Of a stretch of DNA of 64,000 nt, positions 50,623 to 60,363 are shown in pieces. Position 1 is the stretch's first letter. The number at the start of each line of letters is the position of its first letter. Below the pieces are notes generated by a model. It did not search any database, had not been told where the DNA came from, and saw only the letters and a list, made by a program, of their open reading frames with translations. Made by a program: the position numbers and the translations under genes. Source of the stretch: Rhodanobacter sp. (GTDB lineage Bacteria; Pseudomonadota; Gammaproteobacteria; Xanthomonadales; Rhodanobacteraceae); assembly GCA_004298045.1 (NCBI GenBank), contig SCRM01000010.1, positions 186,001-250,000 of the forward strand. The letters run 5' to 3'.

Positions 50623-51222
50623 ATGACCACCTCGACTACCCGGCGCCTCGCCATTTTCCTCGGCTTGGCCGTGGTGATGGGCGTCACCCGCATCCATCTT
50701 TCGCTGCTCGACCATTCGCTGTGGGATGCGTCGTGGGGGGTGTTCTTCCTCGCCGGTTTCTGGCTGCGCGGACAAGTGCGCTGGGCGTTCCCGCTGCTGC
50801 TGGCCGAAGCCGTGCTGGTCGACTACTTCGTGATCACCGGCCAGGGCATCGATTTCTGGAGTGCCTACTGCGTGTCGCCGGCGTACTGGTTCCTGGCCCC
50901 CGCCTACGGCGCGCTCTGGGCCGGCGGCAGCTGGCTGGCCAAGCGCCAGAACGGGCTCACGCTCCACACGCTGGCGCTTGCCGTCGGCGCGCTGTTGGTG
51001 GCCGAGGGCGCGTGCTACCTGATCTCCAACGGCAGCTACTACTGGATCAGCGCCACCGTCCCTGGCCCGCGCAGCTTCGGCGCGTGGTTCGCCAACCTCG
51101 GCGACTGGTACGCCGCGTTCCTGGTTGGCACCGCGGCCTACGTCGCCTTGGGTGGTGTGCTGCACGCGCTGGCTACCCAGCTTGCGCGCAGCACGCAGCA
51201 CGACCGTCTGGCCCAGCGCTAA
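50623..51222 (+). CDS. BtuM-like membrane protein, probable cobalamin uptake component
   Basis: Encodes 199 residues with about six membrane helices. It lies ten bases before a cobalamin adenosyltransferase gene. The positions Asp67 (in VLVDYFV), Cys83 (in YCVSPAYW), Tyr88, Arg150 and His25 or His31 resemble, as I recall, the residues described for BtuM of Thiobacillus denitrificans, a solitary ECF-type S-component that uses a conserved cysteine to bind and decyanate vitamin B12. Size and neighbour agree. No ECF ATPase or T-component gene is nearby. The ATG at 50623 begins MTTSTTRRLAIFLGLAVVMG. The family call needs a profile search. Confidence 0.6.
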   Translation: MTTSTTRRLAIFLGLAVVMGVTRIHLSLLDHSLWDASWGVFFLAGFWLRGQVRWAFPLLLAEAVLVDYFVITGQGIDFWSAYCVSPAYWFLAPAYGALWAGGSWLAKRQNGLTLHTLALAVGALLVAEGACYLISNGSYYWISATVPGPRSFGAWFANLGDWYAAFLVGTAAYVALGGVLHALATQLARSTQHDRLAQR

Positions 51223-51231
51223 GTCGGCCAC

Positions 51232-51810
51232 ATGGGCAACCGGGTCTCGAAGGTCTACACCCGCACTGGCGACAACGGCACGACGGGGCTGGGCGACGGC
51301 ACCCGGGTGCCAAAGGATGCCTCGCGCGTCAACGCCTATGGCACGGTGGATGAGCTCAATTGCACGCTTGGCATCGTGCTGGCGTGCGATGGCGTGAACG
51401 CCGAGATCCGCGAAGTCCTTACCCAGATCCAGCACGAGCTGTTCGATCTGGGCGGCGAGTTGTGCATCCCCGGCATGGTCACCGTGCAGGATGCCGACGT
51501 GACGAAGCTGGAAACCATCCTCGACCGTTTCAACGACCAGCTGCCGCCGCTCAAGGAGTTCATCCTGCCCGGTGGCGGCCTGGCGGCGGCACATTGCCAC
51601 CTGGCACGCACCGTGTGCCGGCGCGCCGAGCGCGCGGTCATCACGCTGCGCCGCGAGGAACCCGATACCCGCCTGCAGCCGCAGCATTACCTCAATCGGT
51701 TGTCCGACCTGCTGTTTGTGCTGTGTCGCGTGCTGGCACGCGAGAGCGGCCACGGCGAGGTGCTGTGGCACCACGAACGGCGCCCGCGCCCCAAGCCGAC
51801 GGCCGGCTGA
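51232..51810 (+). CDS. PduO-type ATP:cob(I)alamin adenosyltransferase
   Basis: Encodes 192 residues. Characteristic segments are VYTRTGDNGTTGLGDGTRVPKD at the start (nucleotide site), RVNAYGTVDELN, and the helical region ending in RLSDLLFVLCRVLAR. It makes adenosylcobalamin from reduced corrinoid and ATP. With the preceding BtuM-like gene ten bases upstream it forms a plausible uptake-plus-activation pair. The ATG at 51232 is followed directly by conserved sequence. Confidence 0.94.
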   Translation: MGNRVSKVYTRTGDNGTTGLGDGTRVPKDASRVNAYGTVDELNCTLGIVLACDGVNAEIREVLTQIQHELFDLGGELCIPGMVTVQDADVTKLETILDRFNDQLPPLKEFILPGGGLAAAHCHLARTVCRRAERAVITLRREEPDTRLQPQHYLNRLSDLLFVLCRVLARESGHGEVLWHHERRPRPKPTAG

Positions 51811-51817
51811 CCGCGGC

Positions 51818-52738
51818 ATGCTGCGGCTGTACACGCATCCCGCTTGCCTCAACCACATCCCCGGCCCCGACCATCCGGAGTCCCCCGCGCGGCTCGCCGC
51901 GGTGTTGCGCGCGCTCGATCGCGACTGCTTCGCCAGGATTGACCGCGTGGAGGCGCCGCGCGCAACGCGCCAGCAGCTCCTGCGCGTGCACACCGCCGCC
52001 CACGTCGCACGCATGCTGGCGCCGGTGGCGCCGGGGCATGCGCAGTATCTGGACGAAGACACCGTGCTCTCGCCCGGCACCGCCGAAGCCGCACTGCGTG
52101 CGGCCGGGGCCAACGTCGCCGCTGTCGATACGGTGCTGGCCGGGCATGTGCAGCACGCCTTTTGCGCGGTGCGCCCACCGGGCCACCACGCCACCCACGA
52201 CACCGCGATGGGTTTCTGCCTGTTCAACAACGTTGCCGTCGGCGCTGCGCACGCGCTGGCGGCGCATCGGCTCAAACGCGTGGCGATCGTGGATTTCGAC
52301 GTGCACCACGGCAACGGCACGCAGGACATCTTCTGGCGCGAGCCGCGCGTGCTCTACGTGTCCAGCCACCAGATGCCGCTCTACCCCGGCAGCGGCGAGG
52401 CGGCCGAACGCGGCGTCGGCAACATCATCAACCGCGCGTTGTCGGCCGGCGACGGCCCGTACCTTTTTCGCGAACTGTGGGAAGGCGACCTGCTGCCGCG
52501 CCTGCGCGCGTTCAAGCCGCAGCTGGTGCTGGTTTCCGCCGGCTTCGACGCGCACCAGAACGATCCGCTCGCCGACCTGTGCCTGGGCAGCGAAGACTAC
52601 GCGTGGATCACCGCCAAACTCGTCGACCTCGCCGACTACTGCGCCGACGGACGGCTGGTGTCCACCCTCGAAGGCGGCTACGACCTCAAGGCGCTGGCCG
52701 CCAGCACCGCCGCGCACGTCGAAGTGCTGATGGACTGA
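51818..52738 (+). CDS. Histone-deacetylase-family (class II-like) amidohydrolase
   Basis: Encodes 306 residues. Zinc and catalytic motifs are RPPGHHATHDTAMGFCLFN (two His), VDFDVHHGNGTQD (Asp and His ligands), SAGFDAHQNDPL (Asp ligand) and LEGGYDL (terminal Gly-Tyr). Bacterial members include acetylpolyamine amidohydrolases and AcuC-like protein deacetylases; this length and the SSHQMPLYPGSG segment fit the 'class II' group. The ATG at 51818 lies seven bases after the adenosyltransferase stop, so co-transcription is likely although no functional link is known. Confidence 0.93.
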   Translation: MLRLYTHPACLNHIPGPDHPESPARLAAVLRALDRDCFARIDRVEAPRATRQQLLRVHTAAHVARMLAPVAPGHAQYLDEDTVLSPGTAEAALRAAGANVAAVDTVLAGHVQHAFCAVRPPGHHATHDTAMGFCLFNNVAVGAAHALAAHRLKRVAIVDFDVHHGNGTQDIFWREPRVLYVSSHQMPLYPGSGEAAERGVGNIINRALSAGDGPYLFRELWEGDLLPRLRAFKPQLVLVSAGFDAHQNDPLADLCLGSEDYAWITAKLVDLADYCADGRLVSTLEGGYDLKALAASTAAHVEVLMD

Positions 52739-52739
52739 A

Positions 52740-53144
52740 TCACTCGCCGGCCGGCTTGAAATCCAGCGCCAGCGAATTGATGCAGTAGCGCAACCCAGTC
52801 GGCTGCGGGCCGTCGGGGAACACGTGCCCGAGGTGCGATCCGCACTGGGCGCAACGCACTTCGGTACGCCGCATGCCGTGGCTGGTATCCGCGTGCTCGC
52901 TCACCGCCTCCGGCGCCAGCGGCTGGAAGTAGCTCGGCCAGCCGCACGGCGAGTCGAACTTGGCCGCCGAACCAAACAACGGGTTGCCGCACGCGGTGCA
53001 TGCGTAAGTCCCCGCTGCGTGGTGGCGGTACCACTTGCCGCTGAACGGTGCCTCGGTCGCCGCCTGCCGACATACCGCATACCGATCCGCGCCCAGCTCG
53101 GCGCGCCATTCGGCGTCGGTCTTGGCCTCTCGCACTTCGCCCAT
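52740..53144 (-). CDS. msrB: Peptide methionine-R-sulfoxide reductase MsrB
   Basis: Encodes 134 residues. Two CxxC pairs (CTACG and CAQCG) hold a structural zinc. GWPSYFQPL is the substrate pocket, and the catalytic Cys is in RYCINSLAL. No export signal is present, so it is cytoplasmic. It repairs methionine-R-sulfoxide in proteins with thioredoxin. It is convergent with the deacetylase gene (one base between stops) and divergent from lptD. Confidence 0.96.
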   Translation of the reverse strand: MGEVREAKTDAEWRAELGADRYAVCRQAATEAPFSGKWYRHHAAGTYACTACGNPLFGSAAKFDSPCGWPSYFQPLAPEAVSEHADTSHGMRRTEVRCAQCGSHLGHVFPDGPQPTGLRYCINSLALDFKPAGE

Positions 53145-53227
53145 GACTGAACCCTCTTGCTGTCGTGGATATATGCCGCAGGGCCTTTCTGCTAGTTTTA
53201 CGGGCCTCGCTTCGTTGGACTTCCATT

Positions 53228-55666
53228 GTGACGCGCTCGTTCCCTCGCCGCCGCCTGCTGGCCATTGCGGCCGCCCTTGCCTTGGTTGGCGGCCAGGCCG
53301 ACGCCGCCGGCAGCAGCTTCGGGCAGCAGCCCAAACCCGCGCGCGATGGCGGCGTGGCGGCGTGCCCGCTTGGTTCCTTCCATTGCGCGCCGCGTCCGTA
53401 CAACTACGCGATGTGCCGGCCCAACGCGATGCTCGGGTTCTACGATCCCACGCTCAGCCGCGACAGCAGTGCGCGCGCCACCAGCCAGACCCTGGTCACC
53501 GCGCAGCACATCGACAGCTCGAACCAGGACGTCTACCACCTCGAAGGCAACGCACGCTTCGACCGTGCCGACCAGCAGCTCAGCGCCGACAGCATCGACT
53601 ACAACAACACCACCAGCGACTACGACGCGCGCGGCAACGTGCATTACCAGGATGCCGGACAACTGCTGGCGGCCAGCCGCGTACACGGCAACAACGACGC
53701 CTCCACCGGCGTCGCCAGCGACGTGCGCTACCAGATGCTCGCTGCGCGCGGCAACGGCGCCGCCAGCCAGGCGCAAATGTTCGACGCCGACCGCACGCGC
53801 TACTCGCAGGCCAGCTATTCGACCTGCGACGTGGGCCACCACCTGTGGGAGTTCCGCGGCAAGTCGATCACGGTCAACAAGGAGACCGGTCGCGGCGTGG
53901 CGCGCAACGCCACCTTTCGCGTGGGCAGCCTGCCGCTGATCTACCTGCCCTGGTTCAGCTTCCCGGTGGACAACCGGCGCATGACCGGTTTCCTGTACCC
54001 GACCTTCGGCCATAGCAGCCGTTCGGGCTACTACGCCAGCGTGCCGTATTACCTGAACCTTGCGCCCAACTACGACGCCACGCTCGACCCGCGCATCTAT
54101 ACCCTGCGCGGCCCGATGCTGGGCGCCGAGTTCCGCTATCTCCTGCCCGGTTCGCACGGCACGTTCAACGCGCAATATTTGGCGAACGACCGTGGCCCGA
54201 ACGACCTCGGCACCACGGCCAACACCGCCGACACCAACCGTTATCGCGTCACCTTCAGCGATACCACGCAGCTGTGGCAGAGCTGGAATTTCACCACCGC
54301 GATCGACCGCAGCTCGGACAACAACTTCTATTACGACTTCGGCAACAACCTTGGCGGCTCGCCGGTCTACGCGCTCACCTCGAACGCGCAGATCGCCGGC
54401 GGCGGCAAGTGGTGGAACGCTTCGGTGGGCGGCACCGCCTACCAGAACATGAACCCGTTCCTCACCGACGCCTCGCTGCCGTACCGCCAGCTGCCGTACG
54501 CCAACTTCAATCTCGACCTGCCGCTCTCGCGCTGGTTCGAGTTCGGCATGCAGAATCAGTACGTGGCGTTTCGCAAGCCGGGCCACGTCGAAGGCGGCCG
54601 CGCGGATATCGAGCCCTGGCTGGCCGCCGATTTCGGCGCGCCCGGATGGTTTGTGCGCCCGCGCGTGGCGTGGCGCTATACCGGCTACCGGCTCTCCAAC
54701 GGCTACCAGCGCTACGGCTACTTCGGCGCGCTCGCCAACGGCGTCACCACGCCGTTCACGAACCGCTCGCCAAGCCGCTCGCTGCCGATCGTGAGCGTGG
54801 ACAGCGGCCTCGTATTCGACCGCAACGCCTCGCTGTTCGGATCGAGCTACACCCAAACGCTGGAGCCGCGGCTGTATTACCTCTACGTGTCGTACCGCAA
54901 CCAGGACGCGCAGCCGCTGTTCGACACCAATCGAATGAGTTTCGACTACTGGCAGCTCTTCTCCACCAACCAATTCTCCGGCGCCGACCGCCAGATGAAC
55001 GCCAACAACCTCACCGCAGCGCTGACCACGCGCCTGCTCGACGACGGCGGCGTCGAACGCCTGTCCGCCAGCATCGGCCAGATCCACTACTTCACCCCGC
55101 AGCGGGTGCAACTGCCCAACAGCGCGAACACCAGCAGGCCGGCCACCGACTGGGTGCATTCGGCCTACGTCGCACAGCTCGATCTGCAACTTTCCGACCG
55201 CTGGCGGCTGTCCAGCGCCTACCAGTGGAGCCCGAACACGCGCGAAACCGACATGGCGATGCTGCAACTGCAAGGGCGGTTGGGGGCGGACGGCGTGGTC
55301 AACTTTGCCTACCGCTACCGCCGCGGGCTGATGGAACAATACAGTGCCTCCGCGGTCTACCCGCTTACCGACCGCTGGCGCCTGATCGGCGCATGGACTT
55401 ACGCGGAGCCGGTCAAGGGTGTCGTCAACTCCTTGCACGGCACCGTCGAAGCGCTGGCTGGCGTCGAGTTCGACAGTTGCTGCGTCACCTTGCGCCTGGT
55501 CGACCGCAGCTACGTCAACCAGAGCTACTACGGCACCACCCCGGCACCGGGACAGACCAACTTGCGCGACAACGCGGTGATGTTCGAGGTCGTGTTCAAG
55601 GGGCTGGGCTCGACCGGCGGCCAGATCGACCCGCTGTTGCGCCGTGATATTCTCGGCTATCAATAA
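53228..55666 (+). CDS. lptD: LPS-assembly protein LptD
   Basis: Encodes 812 residues. The signal peptide (about 1-26, [20 protein letters not shown]) is followed by an N-terminal OstA-like periplasmic domain ([30 protein letters not shown]) and a C-terminal beta-barrel. It inserts lipopolysaccharide into the outer leaflet together with LptE. Cysteines are at about 46, 53, 63 and in YSTCDVGHH, and a C-terminal Cys-Cys pair lies in DSCCVTLRL, matching the disulfide-linked pattern of LptD but with extra N-terminal cysteines. GTG at 53228 is preferred as the start because the signal peptide follows; a GTG at 53165 is the longer alternative. Confidence 0.95.
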   Translation: MTRSFPRRRLLAIAAALALVGGQADAAGSSFGQQPKPARDGGVAACPLGSFHCAPRPYNYAMCRPNAMLGFYDPTLSRDSSARATSQTLVTAQHIDSSNQDVYHLEGNARFDRADQQLSADSIDYNNTTSDYDARGNVHYQDAGQLLAASRVHGNNDASTGVASDVRYQMLAARGNGAASQAQMFDADRTRYSQASYSTCDVGHHLWEFRGKSITVNKETGRGVARNATFRVGSLPLIYLPWFSFPVDNRRMTGFLYPTFGHSSRSGYYASVPYYLNLAPNYDATLDPRIYTLRGPMLGAEFRYLLPGSHGTFNAQYLANDRGPNDLGTTANTADTNRYRVTFSDTTQLWQSWNFTTAIDRSSDNNFYYDFGNNLGGSPVYALTSNAQIAGGGKWWNASVGGTAYQNMNPFLTDASLPYRQLPYANFNLDLPLSRWFEFGMQNQYVAFRKPGHVEGGRADIEPWLAADFGAPGWFVRPRVAWRYTGYRLSNGYQRYGYFGALANGVTTPFTNRSPSRSLPIVSVDSGLVFDRNASLFGSSYTQTLEPRLYYLYVSYRNQDAQPLFDTNRMSFDYWQLFSTNQFSGADRQMNANNLTAALTTRLLDDGGVERLSASIGQIHYFTPQRVQLPNSANTSRPATDWVHSAYVAQLDLQLSDRWRLSSAYQWSPNTRETDMAMLQLQGRLGADGVVNFAYRYRRGLMEQYSASAVYPLTDRWRLIGAWTYAEPVKGVVNSLHGTVEALAGVEFDSCCVTLRLVDRSYVNQSYYGTTPAPGQTNLRDNAVMFEVVFKGLGSTGGQIDPLLRRDILGYQ

Positions 55667-55697
55667 TCCGCTGCACCTACCCCGGCTGCTCTTCCTG

Positions 55698-57065
55698 ATG
55701 AAGCGATTCCTTGCCCTGCTCCTGCCCGCCGTTGCGCTGGCCTTGCCCGTCCACGCGCAGCTGCTCAACCAGGCCGCTCCGGCGGCCGCCAAGCCCGGCG
55801 AGGTGCAACCGCTGGACCGCATCGTGGCCGTGGTCAACGAGGACGTGATCCTGCAGAGCGCACTCGACAACGCGGTGCACTCGATCCAGCAGCAGTACGC
55901 CGGCAAATCCGGCCAGCTGCCGCCGCTCAACGTGCTGCAGCAGCAGGTGCTCGATCGCCTGGTGCTGATGAAACTGCAGTTGCAGAAGGCCGACGATCAG
56001 GGCATTCGCGTCGCCGACACCGACGTCGACCAGGCGGTGGGCGAAGTGGCCGCGCAGAACAAAATGACTGCCGATCAATTGCGCGCCGCCGTGCAGCGCA
56101 ACGGCGAGGATTTCGCCGCGTTCCGCCAGCAGATTGCCGAGCAGCTCACCGTGCAGCGCCTGCACCAGAGCGTGGTGCGCGACCAGGTATCAGTCACCGA
56201 CAGCGAAATCGACAACCTGCTCACCAGCCCCGCCTACAAGGCCGGCGAAGTGCACCTGGCGCACATCCAGATCAGCACTCCATCCGGTGCCGATGCCGCC
56301 CAGATCCAGGCCGCCGGCGCCAAGGCCGAGGCCGCTCTCAAGGCGATCCAGGGCGGGATGGATTTCAACGCCGCGGCCATCCGCTACTCCGACGCCCCCG
56401 ACGCGCTTGACGGCGGCGACCTCGGCTGGCGGCGCATGGACGAGATTCCGTCCGCGTTTGCCGACACCATCGCCAACATGAAGCCCGGTCAGGTCAGCGC
56501 TGCGCTGCGTGGTCCGACCGGCTTCCACATCCTCAAGCTGGTGGGCGAGCGGGCATCCTCCAAGCGGATCATGACCGAGTACCACTTGCGCCAGATCCTC
56601 ATTAAGCCAAGCGAGCTCCTGACGCCGGCACAGGCACAACAGAAGGCCGACGAGCTCTACACCCGGCTCACCACCAAGCAGGCCGACTTCGCCAAGCTGG
56701 CCAAGGACGACTCCGCGGACGACACCAGCGCCAACCTCGGCGGCGACATGGGCTGGATCACCCAGCAGGCCGCTGGCAGCGCCATTGCGCAGCAGCTCGG
56801 CCAGCTCAAGGATGGCGAAGTCTCGCATCCGTTCCAGACCAGCGCCGGCTGGGTGATCGTGAAACTCGAAGGCACGCGCCAGAGCGATCTCACCACCCAG
56901 ATGGAACGCGACCAGGCGCGACAGGCAATCGGCAACCGCAAGGCCGAGCAGGTGTACGACGACTTCCTGCGCGACCTGCGTGCCAACGCCTACGTGCACG
57001 TGCTGGTGCCGGCACTGCGCGACGACAACAACACGCCGCCGAGCGCCGGCGCGCAAGCTTCCTGA
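55698..57065 (+). CDS. surA: Periplasmic chaperone and peptidyl-prolyl isomerase SurA
   Basis: Encodes 455 residues. A signal peptide ends in LPVHAQ (about 20). The SurA N-terminal chaperone domain (RIVAVVNEDVILQSALDNAV) is followed by two parvulin (PpiC) domains, at about 190-290 (HLAHIQIS...DLGWRRMDEIPSAF) and 300-400 (YHLRQILIKPS...GDMGWITQQ). It folds outer-membrane beta-barrels, including LptD encoded 31 bases upstream. The ATG at 55698 matches the signal peptide; an earlier frame start lies within lptD. Confidence 0.95.
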   Translation: MKRFLALLLPAVALALPVHAQLLNQAAPAAAKPGEVQPLDRIVAVVNEDVILQSALDNAVHSIQQQYAGKSGQLPPLNVLQQQVLDRLVLMKLQLQKADDQGIRVADTDVDQAVGEVAAQNKMTADQLRAAVQRNGEDFAAFRQQIAEQLTVQRLHQSVVRDQVSVTDSEIDNLLTSPAYKAGEVHLAHIQISTPSGADAAQIQAAGAKAEAALKAIQGGMDFNAAAIRYSDAPDALDGGDLGWRRMDEIPSAFADTIANMKPGQVSAALRGPTGFHILKLVGERASSKRIMTEYHLRQILIKPSELLTPAQAQQKADELYTRLTTKQADFAKLAKDDSADDTSANLGGDMGWITQQAAGSAIAQQLGQLKDGEVSHPFQTSAGWVIVKLEGTRQSDLTTQMERDQARQAIGNRKAEQVYDDFLRDLRANAYVHVLVPALRDDNNTPPSAGAQAS

Positions 57066-57079
57066 GCGCGGCCACGCGC

Positions 57080-58075
57080 ATGTCGTTGCCGCGGCTTGCC
57101 ATCACTGCCGGCGAGCCGGCCGGCGTCGGTCCGGAGCTGATCGCACGCCTGGCGGCCATGCCGATCGCCGCCGATCTCATTGCCATCACCGATCGCGATC
57201 TGCTTGCCCGCGCCGCGGCGCGCTGCCACCTCGCCCTCGACCTGTACGACGACGACGGGCGTGCACTCGACACGCGGCCCACCGGCGCCTTGCGCGTGCA
57301 CCACGTGCCGCTGGGTGCCACCGAAAACCCGGGCCACCCCGATGCACGCAACGGCGCGCACGTGATCGCCACGCTCGGCGCAGCCGCCGACGGCTGCATG
57401 GCCGGCCGCTACGCCGCCGTGGTCACCGCGCCGCTGCAAAAAGCCACGGTGATCGAGGCCGGCTTCGCGGATTTCACCGGGCACACCGAGTTCTTCGCCC
57501 AGCGCGCGCACTGCGACGTGGTGATGATGCTGGCGAGCCCCGAGCTGCGCGTCACGCTGGCCACCACCCACCTGCCGCTGCGTGAAGTGCCGGGTGCGAT
57601 CACCCATGCGCTGCTCGAACGCTGCCTGCGCATCGTGCACCATGCCCTGCACACGCAGTTCGGCATTGCCGCGCCGCGCATCGCCGTGCTGGGGCTCAAC
57701 CCGCACGCCGGCGAGAACGGCCACCTCGGTCGCGAGGAACTGGATCTCATCATTCCGCTGCTGGACGCGCTGCGCGCCGAAGGCATGCAGCTCATCGGTC
57801 CGTTACCGGCCGACACCGCCTTCGTGCCGGCACAGCGCGCACGCTACGACGCGGTGCTCGCGATGTACCACGACCAGGCGCTGCCGGTGCTGAAAAGCGA
57901 GGCTTTCGACCGCACCGTGAACATGACGCTCGGCCTGCCCTTCATCCGCACCTCGGTCGACCATGGCACCGCGCTCGACCTCGCCGGCACCGGCACGGCC
58001 GATCCCGCCAGCCTGCTCGCTGCAGCCACGATGGCGATGGCTCTCGTCGCCCGCTCCGCTCCCTCTCAGCACTGA
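57080..58075 (+). CDS. pdxA: 4-hydroxythreonine-4-phosphate dehydrogenase PdxA
   Basis: Encodes 331 residues. It oxidises 4-phosphohydroxy-threonine in pyridoxal-5-phosphate synthesis. Motifs: TAGEPAGVGPELIA at the start, metal-site histidines in GHTEFFAQ and LNPHAGENGHLG, YHDQALPVLK, and SVDHGTALDLAGTG near the end. It lies 14 bases after surA, the order found in most gammaproteobacteria. Confidence 0.96.
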   Translation: MSLPRLAITAGEPAGVGPELIARLAAMPIAADLIAITDRDLLARAAARCHLALDLYDDDGRALDTRPTGALRVHHVPLGATENPGHPDARNGAHVIATLGAAADGCMAGRYAAVVTAPLQKATVIEAGFADFTGHTEFFAQRAHCDVVMMLASPELRVTLATTHLPLREVPGAITHALLERCLRIVHHALHTQFGIAAPRIAVLGLNPHAGENGHLGREELDLIIPLLDALRAEGMQLIGPLPADTAFVPAQRARYDAVLAMYHDQALPVLKSEAFDRTVNMTLGLPFIRTSVDHGTALDLAGTGTADPASLLAAATMAMALVARSAPSQH

Positions 58076-58099
58076 GGGGCCGCCCTCACGAAAAGCCCC

Positions 58100-58897
58100 A
58101 TGAGCGCCCGCCCCAAGAAAAGCTTCGGCCAGCACTTCCTGCACGACACGCGCTACATCGACGACATCGTGCGCGCGATTGCACCAAAGGCAGACGACAC
58201 GCTGGTGGAAATCGGCCCTGGCGAAGGCGCGCTGACCTTGCCGCTACTGGCGGCCGCGGGCACGCTCACCGCGATCGAGCTGGATACCGACTTGATCCCC
58301 GCGCTCATGGCGCGCGCAGCGCCCGTCGGGTTGCTAACGCTGCTGCAGGCCGATGTGCTGAAGGTGGATTTTGGCGCCCTTGCGCGCGAACGCGGCGGTG
58401 CACCGTTGCGCATTGCCGGCAACCTGCCGTACTACATTTCCAGCCCGATCCTGTTCCACTGCATCGCACACGCGACCGCCATCCGGGACATGCATTTCAT
58501 GCTGCAAAAAGAAGTGGTCGACCGCATGGCGGCCGCACCCGGCAGCAAGGTGTATGGACGCCTGTCGGTGATGCTGCAGCTCGCCTGCCACGTGGTTCCC
58601 CTGTTCGAGGTGCCGCCGGCGGCGTTCCGCCCGCCGCCCAAGGTGGACTCCGCCGTGGTGCGGCTGGTGCCGCGTGCTGCGCACGAGTTGCCGGCAGTCG
58701 ACGCCGAAATGCTGCAGCAACTGGTCAAGGCCGCGTTCGGCCAGCGGCGCAAGACCTTGGGCAACGCGCTGCGCGGGGTGCTCGACGCCACCGCGATCCG
58801 CACCGTCGGCATCGATCCGCAAGCGCGCGCCGAAGCATTGGCACCTGCCGATTTCGTGCGCCTCGCGCAGCAATACGCCGCACTGCGCACCGCCTGA
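58100..58897 (+). CDS. rsmA: 16S rRNA dimethyladenosine transferase RsmA (KsgA)
   Basis: Encodes 265 residues. It dimethylates A1518 and A1519 in the 3' hairpin of 16S rRNA. The opening RPKKSFGQHFLHDTRYIDDI, the SAM site VEIGPGEGALTLPLL, the catalytic NLPYYIS and the C-terminal GQRRKTLGNALRG are all present. It lies 24 bases after pdxA. Confidence 0.96.
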   Translation: MSARPKKSFGQHFLHDTRYIDDIVRAIAPKADDTLVEIGPGEGALTLPLLAAAGTLTAIELDTDLIPALMARAAPVGLLTLLQADVLKVDFGALARERGGAPLRIAGNLPYYISSPILFHCIAHATAIRDMHFMLQKEVVDRMAAAPGSKVYGRLSVMLQLACHVVPLFEVPPAAFRPPPKVDSAVVRLVPRAAHELPAVDAEMLQQLVKAAFGQRRKTLGNALRGVLDATAIRTVGIDPQARAEALAPADFVRLAQQYAALRTA

Positions 58898-58929
58898 TCT
58901 GCAACCGCCGCTTCGCGCGGCGCACGCCG

Positions 58930-58935
58930 TACAAT
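58930..58935 (+). promoter_or_regulatory. Possible -10 box (TACAAT) just before apaG
   Basis: TACAAT ends eight bases before the apaG ATG, so a transcript from here would have almost no leader. There is no clear -35. It could allow expression of apaG-apaH separate from the lptD operon. Confidence 0.3.
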
Positions 58936-58942
58936 CATCGGC

Positions 58943-59326
58943 ATGAAACTGAAAGATCCCTACACGATCGACGTGCAGGTACAAACCCGCTTCGTGTCCG
59001 AGCAATCGCGACCACACGACAACCGTTACGTGTTTGCCTACACCATCACGCTGCGCAACGAGGGCAGCGTGCCGGCGCAGCTGCTGGCGCGGCATTGGGT
59101 CATCACCGACGCCAATGGCAAGGTGGAAGAAGTGCGCGGCGACGGGGTGGTGGGCGAGCAGCCGTGGATGCGGCCGGGCGACGATTTCGAGTACACCTCC
59201 GGCGCGGTGCTGGAAACCCCGGTCGGCACCATGGGCGGCACTTACCAGATGCTGGCGGACGACGGCACCCGGTTCGACGCGCAGATCCCGCGCTTCACGC
59301 TGTCCATCCCGCGCACCTTGCACTAG
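58943..59326 (+). CDS. apaG: ApaG, fibronectin-like fold protein
   Basis: Encodes 127 residues. It has the immunoglobulin/fibronectin type III-like fold with conserved [25 protein letters not shown] and the GxGxxG-like [15 protein letters not shown]. ApaG is linked to cobalt resistance and pyrophosphate-nucleotide binding, with no firm biochemical role. It lies 45 bases after rsmA and ten before apaH. Confidence 0.95.
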   Translation: MKLKDPYTIDVQVQTRFVSEQSRPHDNRYVFAYTITLRNEGSVPAQLLARHWVITDANGKVEEVRGDGVVGEQPWMRPGDDFEYTSGAVLETPVGTMGGTYQMLADDGTRFDAQIPRFTLSIPRTLH

Positions 59327-59336
59327 GGCAGCGCGC

Positions 59337-60188
59337 ATGGCCACTTACGCGATCGGCGACGTGCAGGGATGCTACCCGGAGCTGCAGCGTCTGCTGGAAA
59401 AAATCCATTTTGATCCCGCCGCCGACCAGCTCTGGTTCTGCGGCGATCTGGTCAACCGCGGCGGGCAATCGCTGGCCACTCTGCGGTTGATCCACAGCCT
59501 GCGCGAGCACACCGTCATCACCCTCGGCAACCATGACCTGAGCCTTCTGGCGATCGCGATGCGCAAGCCCGAGGCCCAGGCCAAGGTCAACCCCGAGCTG
59601 CGCGAAGTGCTGTACGCCGAAGACGCACCGGTGCTGCTTGAATGGCTGCGCATGCAAAAGCTGCTGCATCACGACGAGGCGCTCGGCTGGACCATGATCC
59701 ACGCCGGGCTGGCGCCGCAATGGACGCTGCGGCAGGCGCAGAAAGCCGCGCAGGACGTTGAGCGCGAGCTGTCCAGCCCGCGTCACGGACGCATCCTCAA
59801 GAACCTGTTCGGCAATCGCCCGGCCGGCTGGTCGAACCGCCTGCAGGGGCTGGATCGCCAGCGCGCGGCGATCAATCTCCTGACCCGCATGCGTTTCTGC
59901 GACGTCAACGGTCGTATCGACTTCGATGCCAAGGGCGAACCGGGCAGTCAGCGCCCCGGCCTGTATCCCTGGTTTGCCGTGCCCGGCATGCGCCATCGCG
60001 CGACGCAGATCGTATGCGGCCACTGGTCGGCGCTGGGTCGTTTCGCCGGCCTTGGCGTGCACGCGATCGACACCGGTTGCGTGTGGGGCGGCCAGCTCAC
60101 CGCGTTGCAGATCGACCTCGATGAGCCGCGCTACATCACTGTCAACGCGGAACCGTACCGCCAACGACCACCCGGCGGCGGGGACTGA
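59337..60188 (+). CDS. apaH: Bis(5'-nucleosyl)-tetraphosphatase (symmetrical) ApaH
   Basis: Encodes 283 residues of the PPP metallophosphatase family. The metal-binding motifs are GDVQGC (GDxHG-like with Gln), FCGDLVNRG, LGNHD, and a late His in VCGHWSALG. It splits Ap4A into two ADP. The ATG at 59337 gives MATYAIGDVQGCYPELQ. It is the end of the lptD-surA-pdxA-rsmA-apaG-apaH cluster, and a short hairpin follows 25 bases later. Confidence 0.96.
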   Translation: MATYAIGDVQGCYPELQRLLEKIHFDPAADQLWFCGDLVNRGGQSLATLRLIHSLREHTVITLGNHDLSLLAIAMRKPEAQAKVNPELREVLYAEDAPVLLEWLRMQKLLHHDEALGWTMIHAGLAPQWTLRQAQKAAQDVERELSSPRHGRILKNLFGNRPAGWSNRLQGLDRQRAAINLLTRMRFCDVNGRIDFDAKGEPGSQRPGLYPWFAVPGMRHRATQIVCGHWSALGRFAGLGVHAIDTGCVWGGQLTALQIDLDEPRYITVNAEPYRQRPPGGGD

Positions 60189-60212
60189 CAGGCCGCCAAA
60201 GGCGAGCTGTCA

Positions 60213-60232
60213 GCGATCCATGCGTGGATCGC
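60213..60232 (+). terminator. Short hairpin after apaH
   Basis: Arms gcgatcca (60213-60220) and tggatcgc (60225-60232), loop tgcg. No U-tract follows, so termination would need Rho; it is a weak call. The rest of 60189-60363 holds no gene. Confidence 0.4.
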
Positions 60233-60328
60233 ACGTTGCGCCGCCGCGCACCAGTACAGGCTTCTGCTTCGCGCCGGGCTAACCGAAGACCCACGGCGCA
60301 AGCCATCCCATGCAGACGCTCCCGTGAA

Positions 60329-60350
60329 GAACTCCGCCTCGGCGGAGTTC
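60329..60350 (-). terminator. Hairpin after secA
   Basis: Arms gaactccgcc (60329-60338) and ggcggagttc (60341-60350) lie 13 bases beyond the secA stop on the minus strand. Only a short T-rich tail (TTC) follows. Confidence 0.5.
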
Positions 60351-60363
60351 CCTGTGGCTCACG

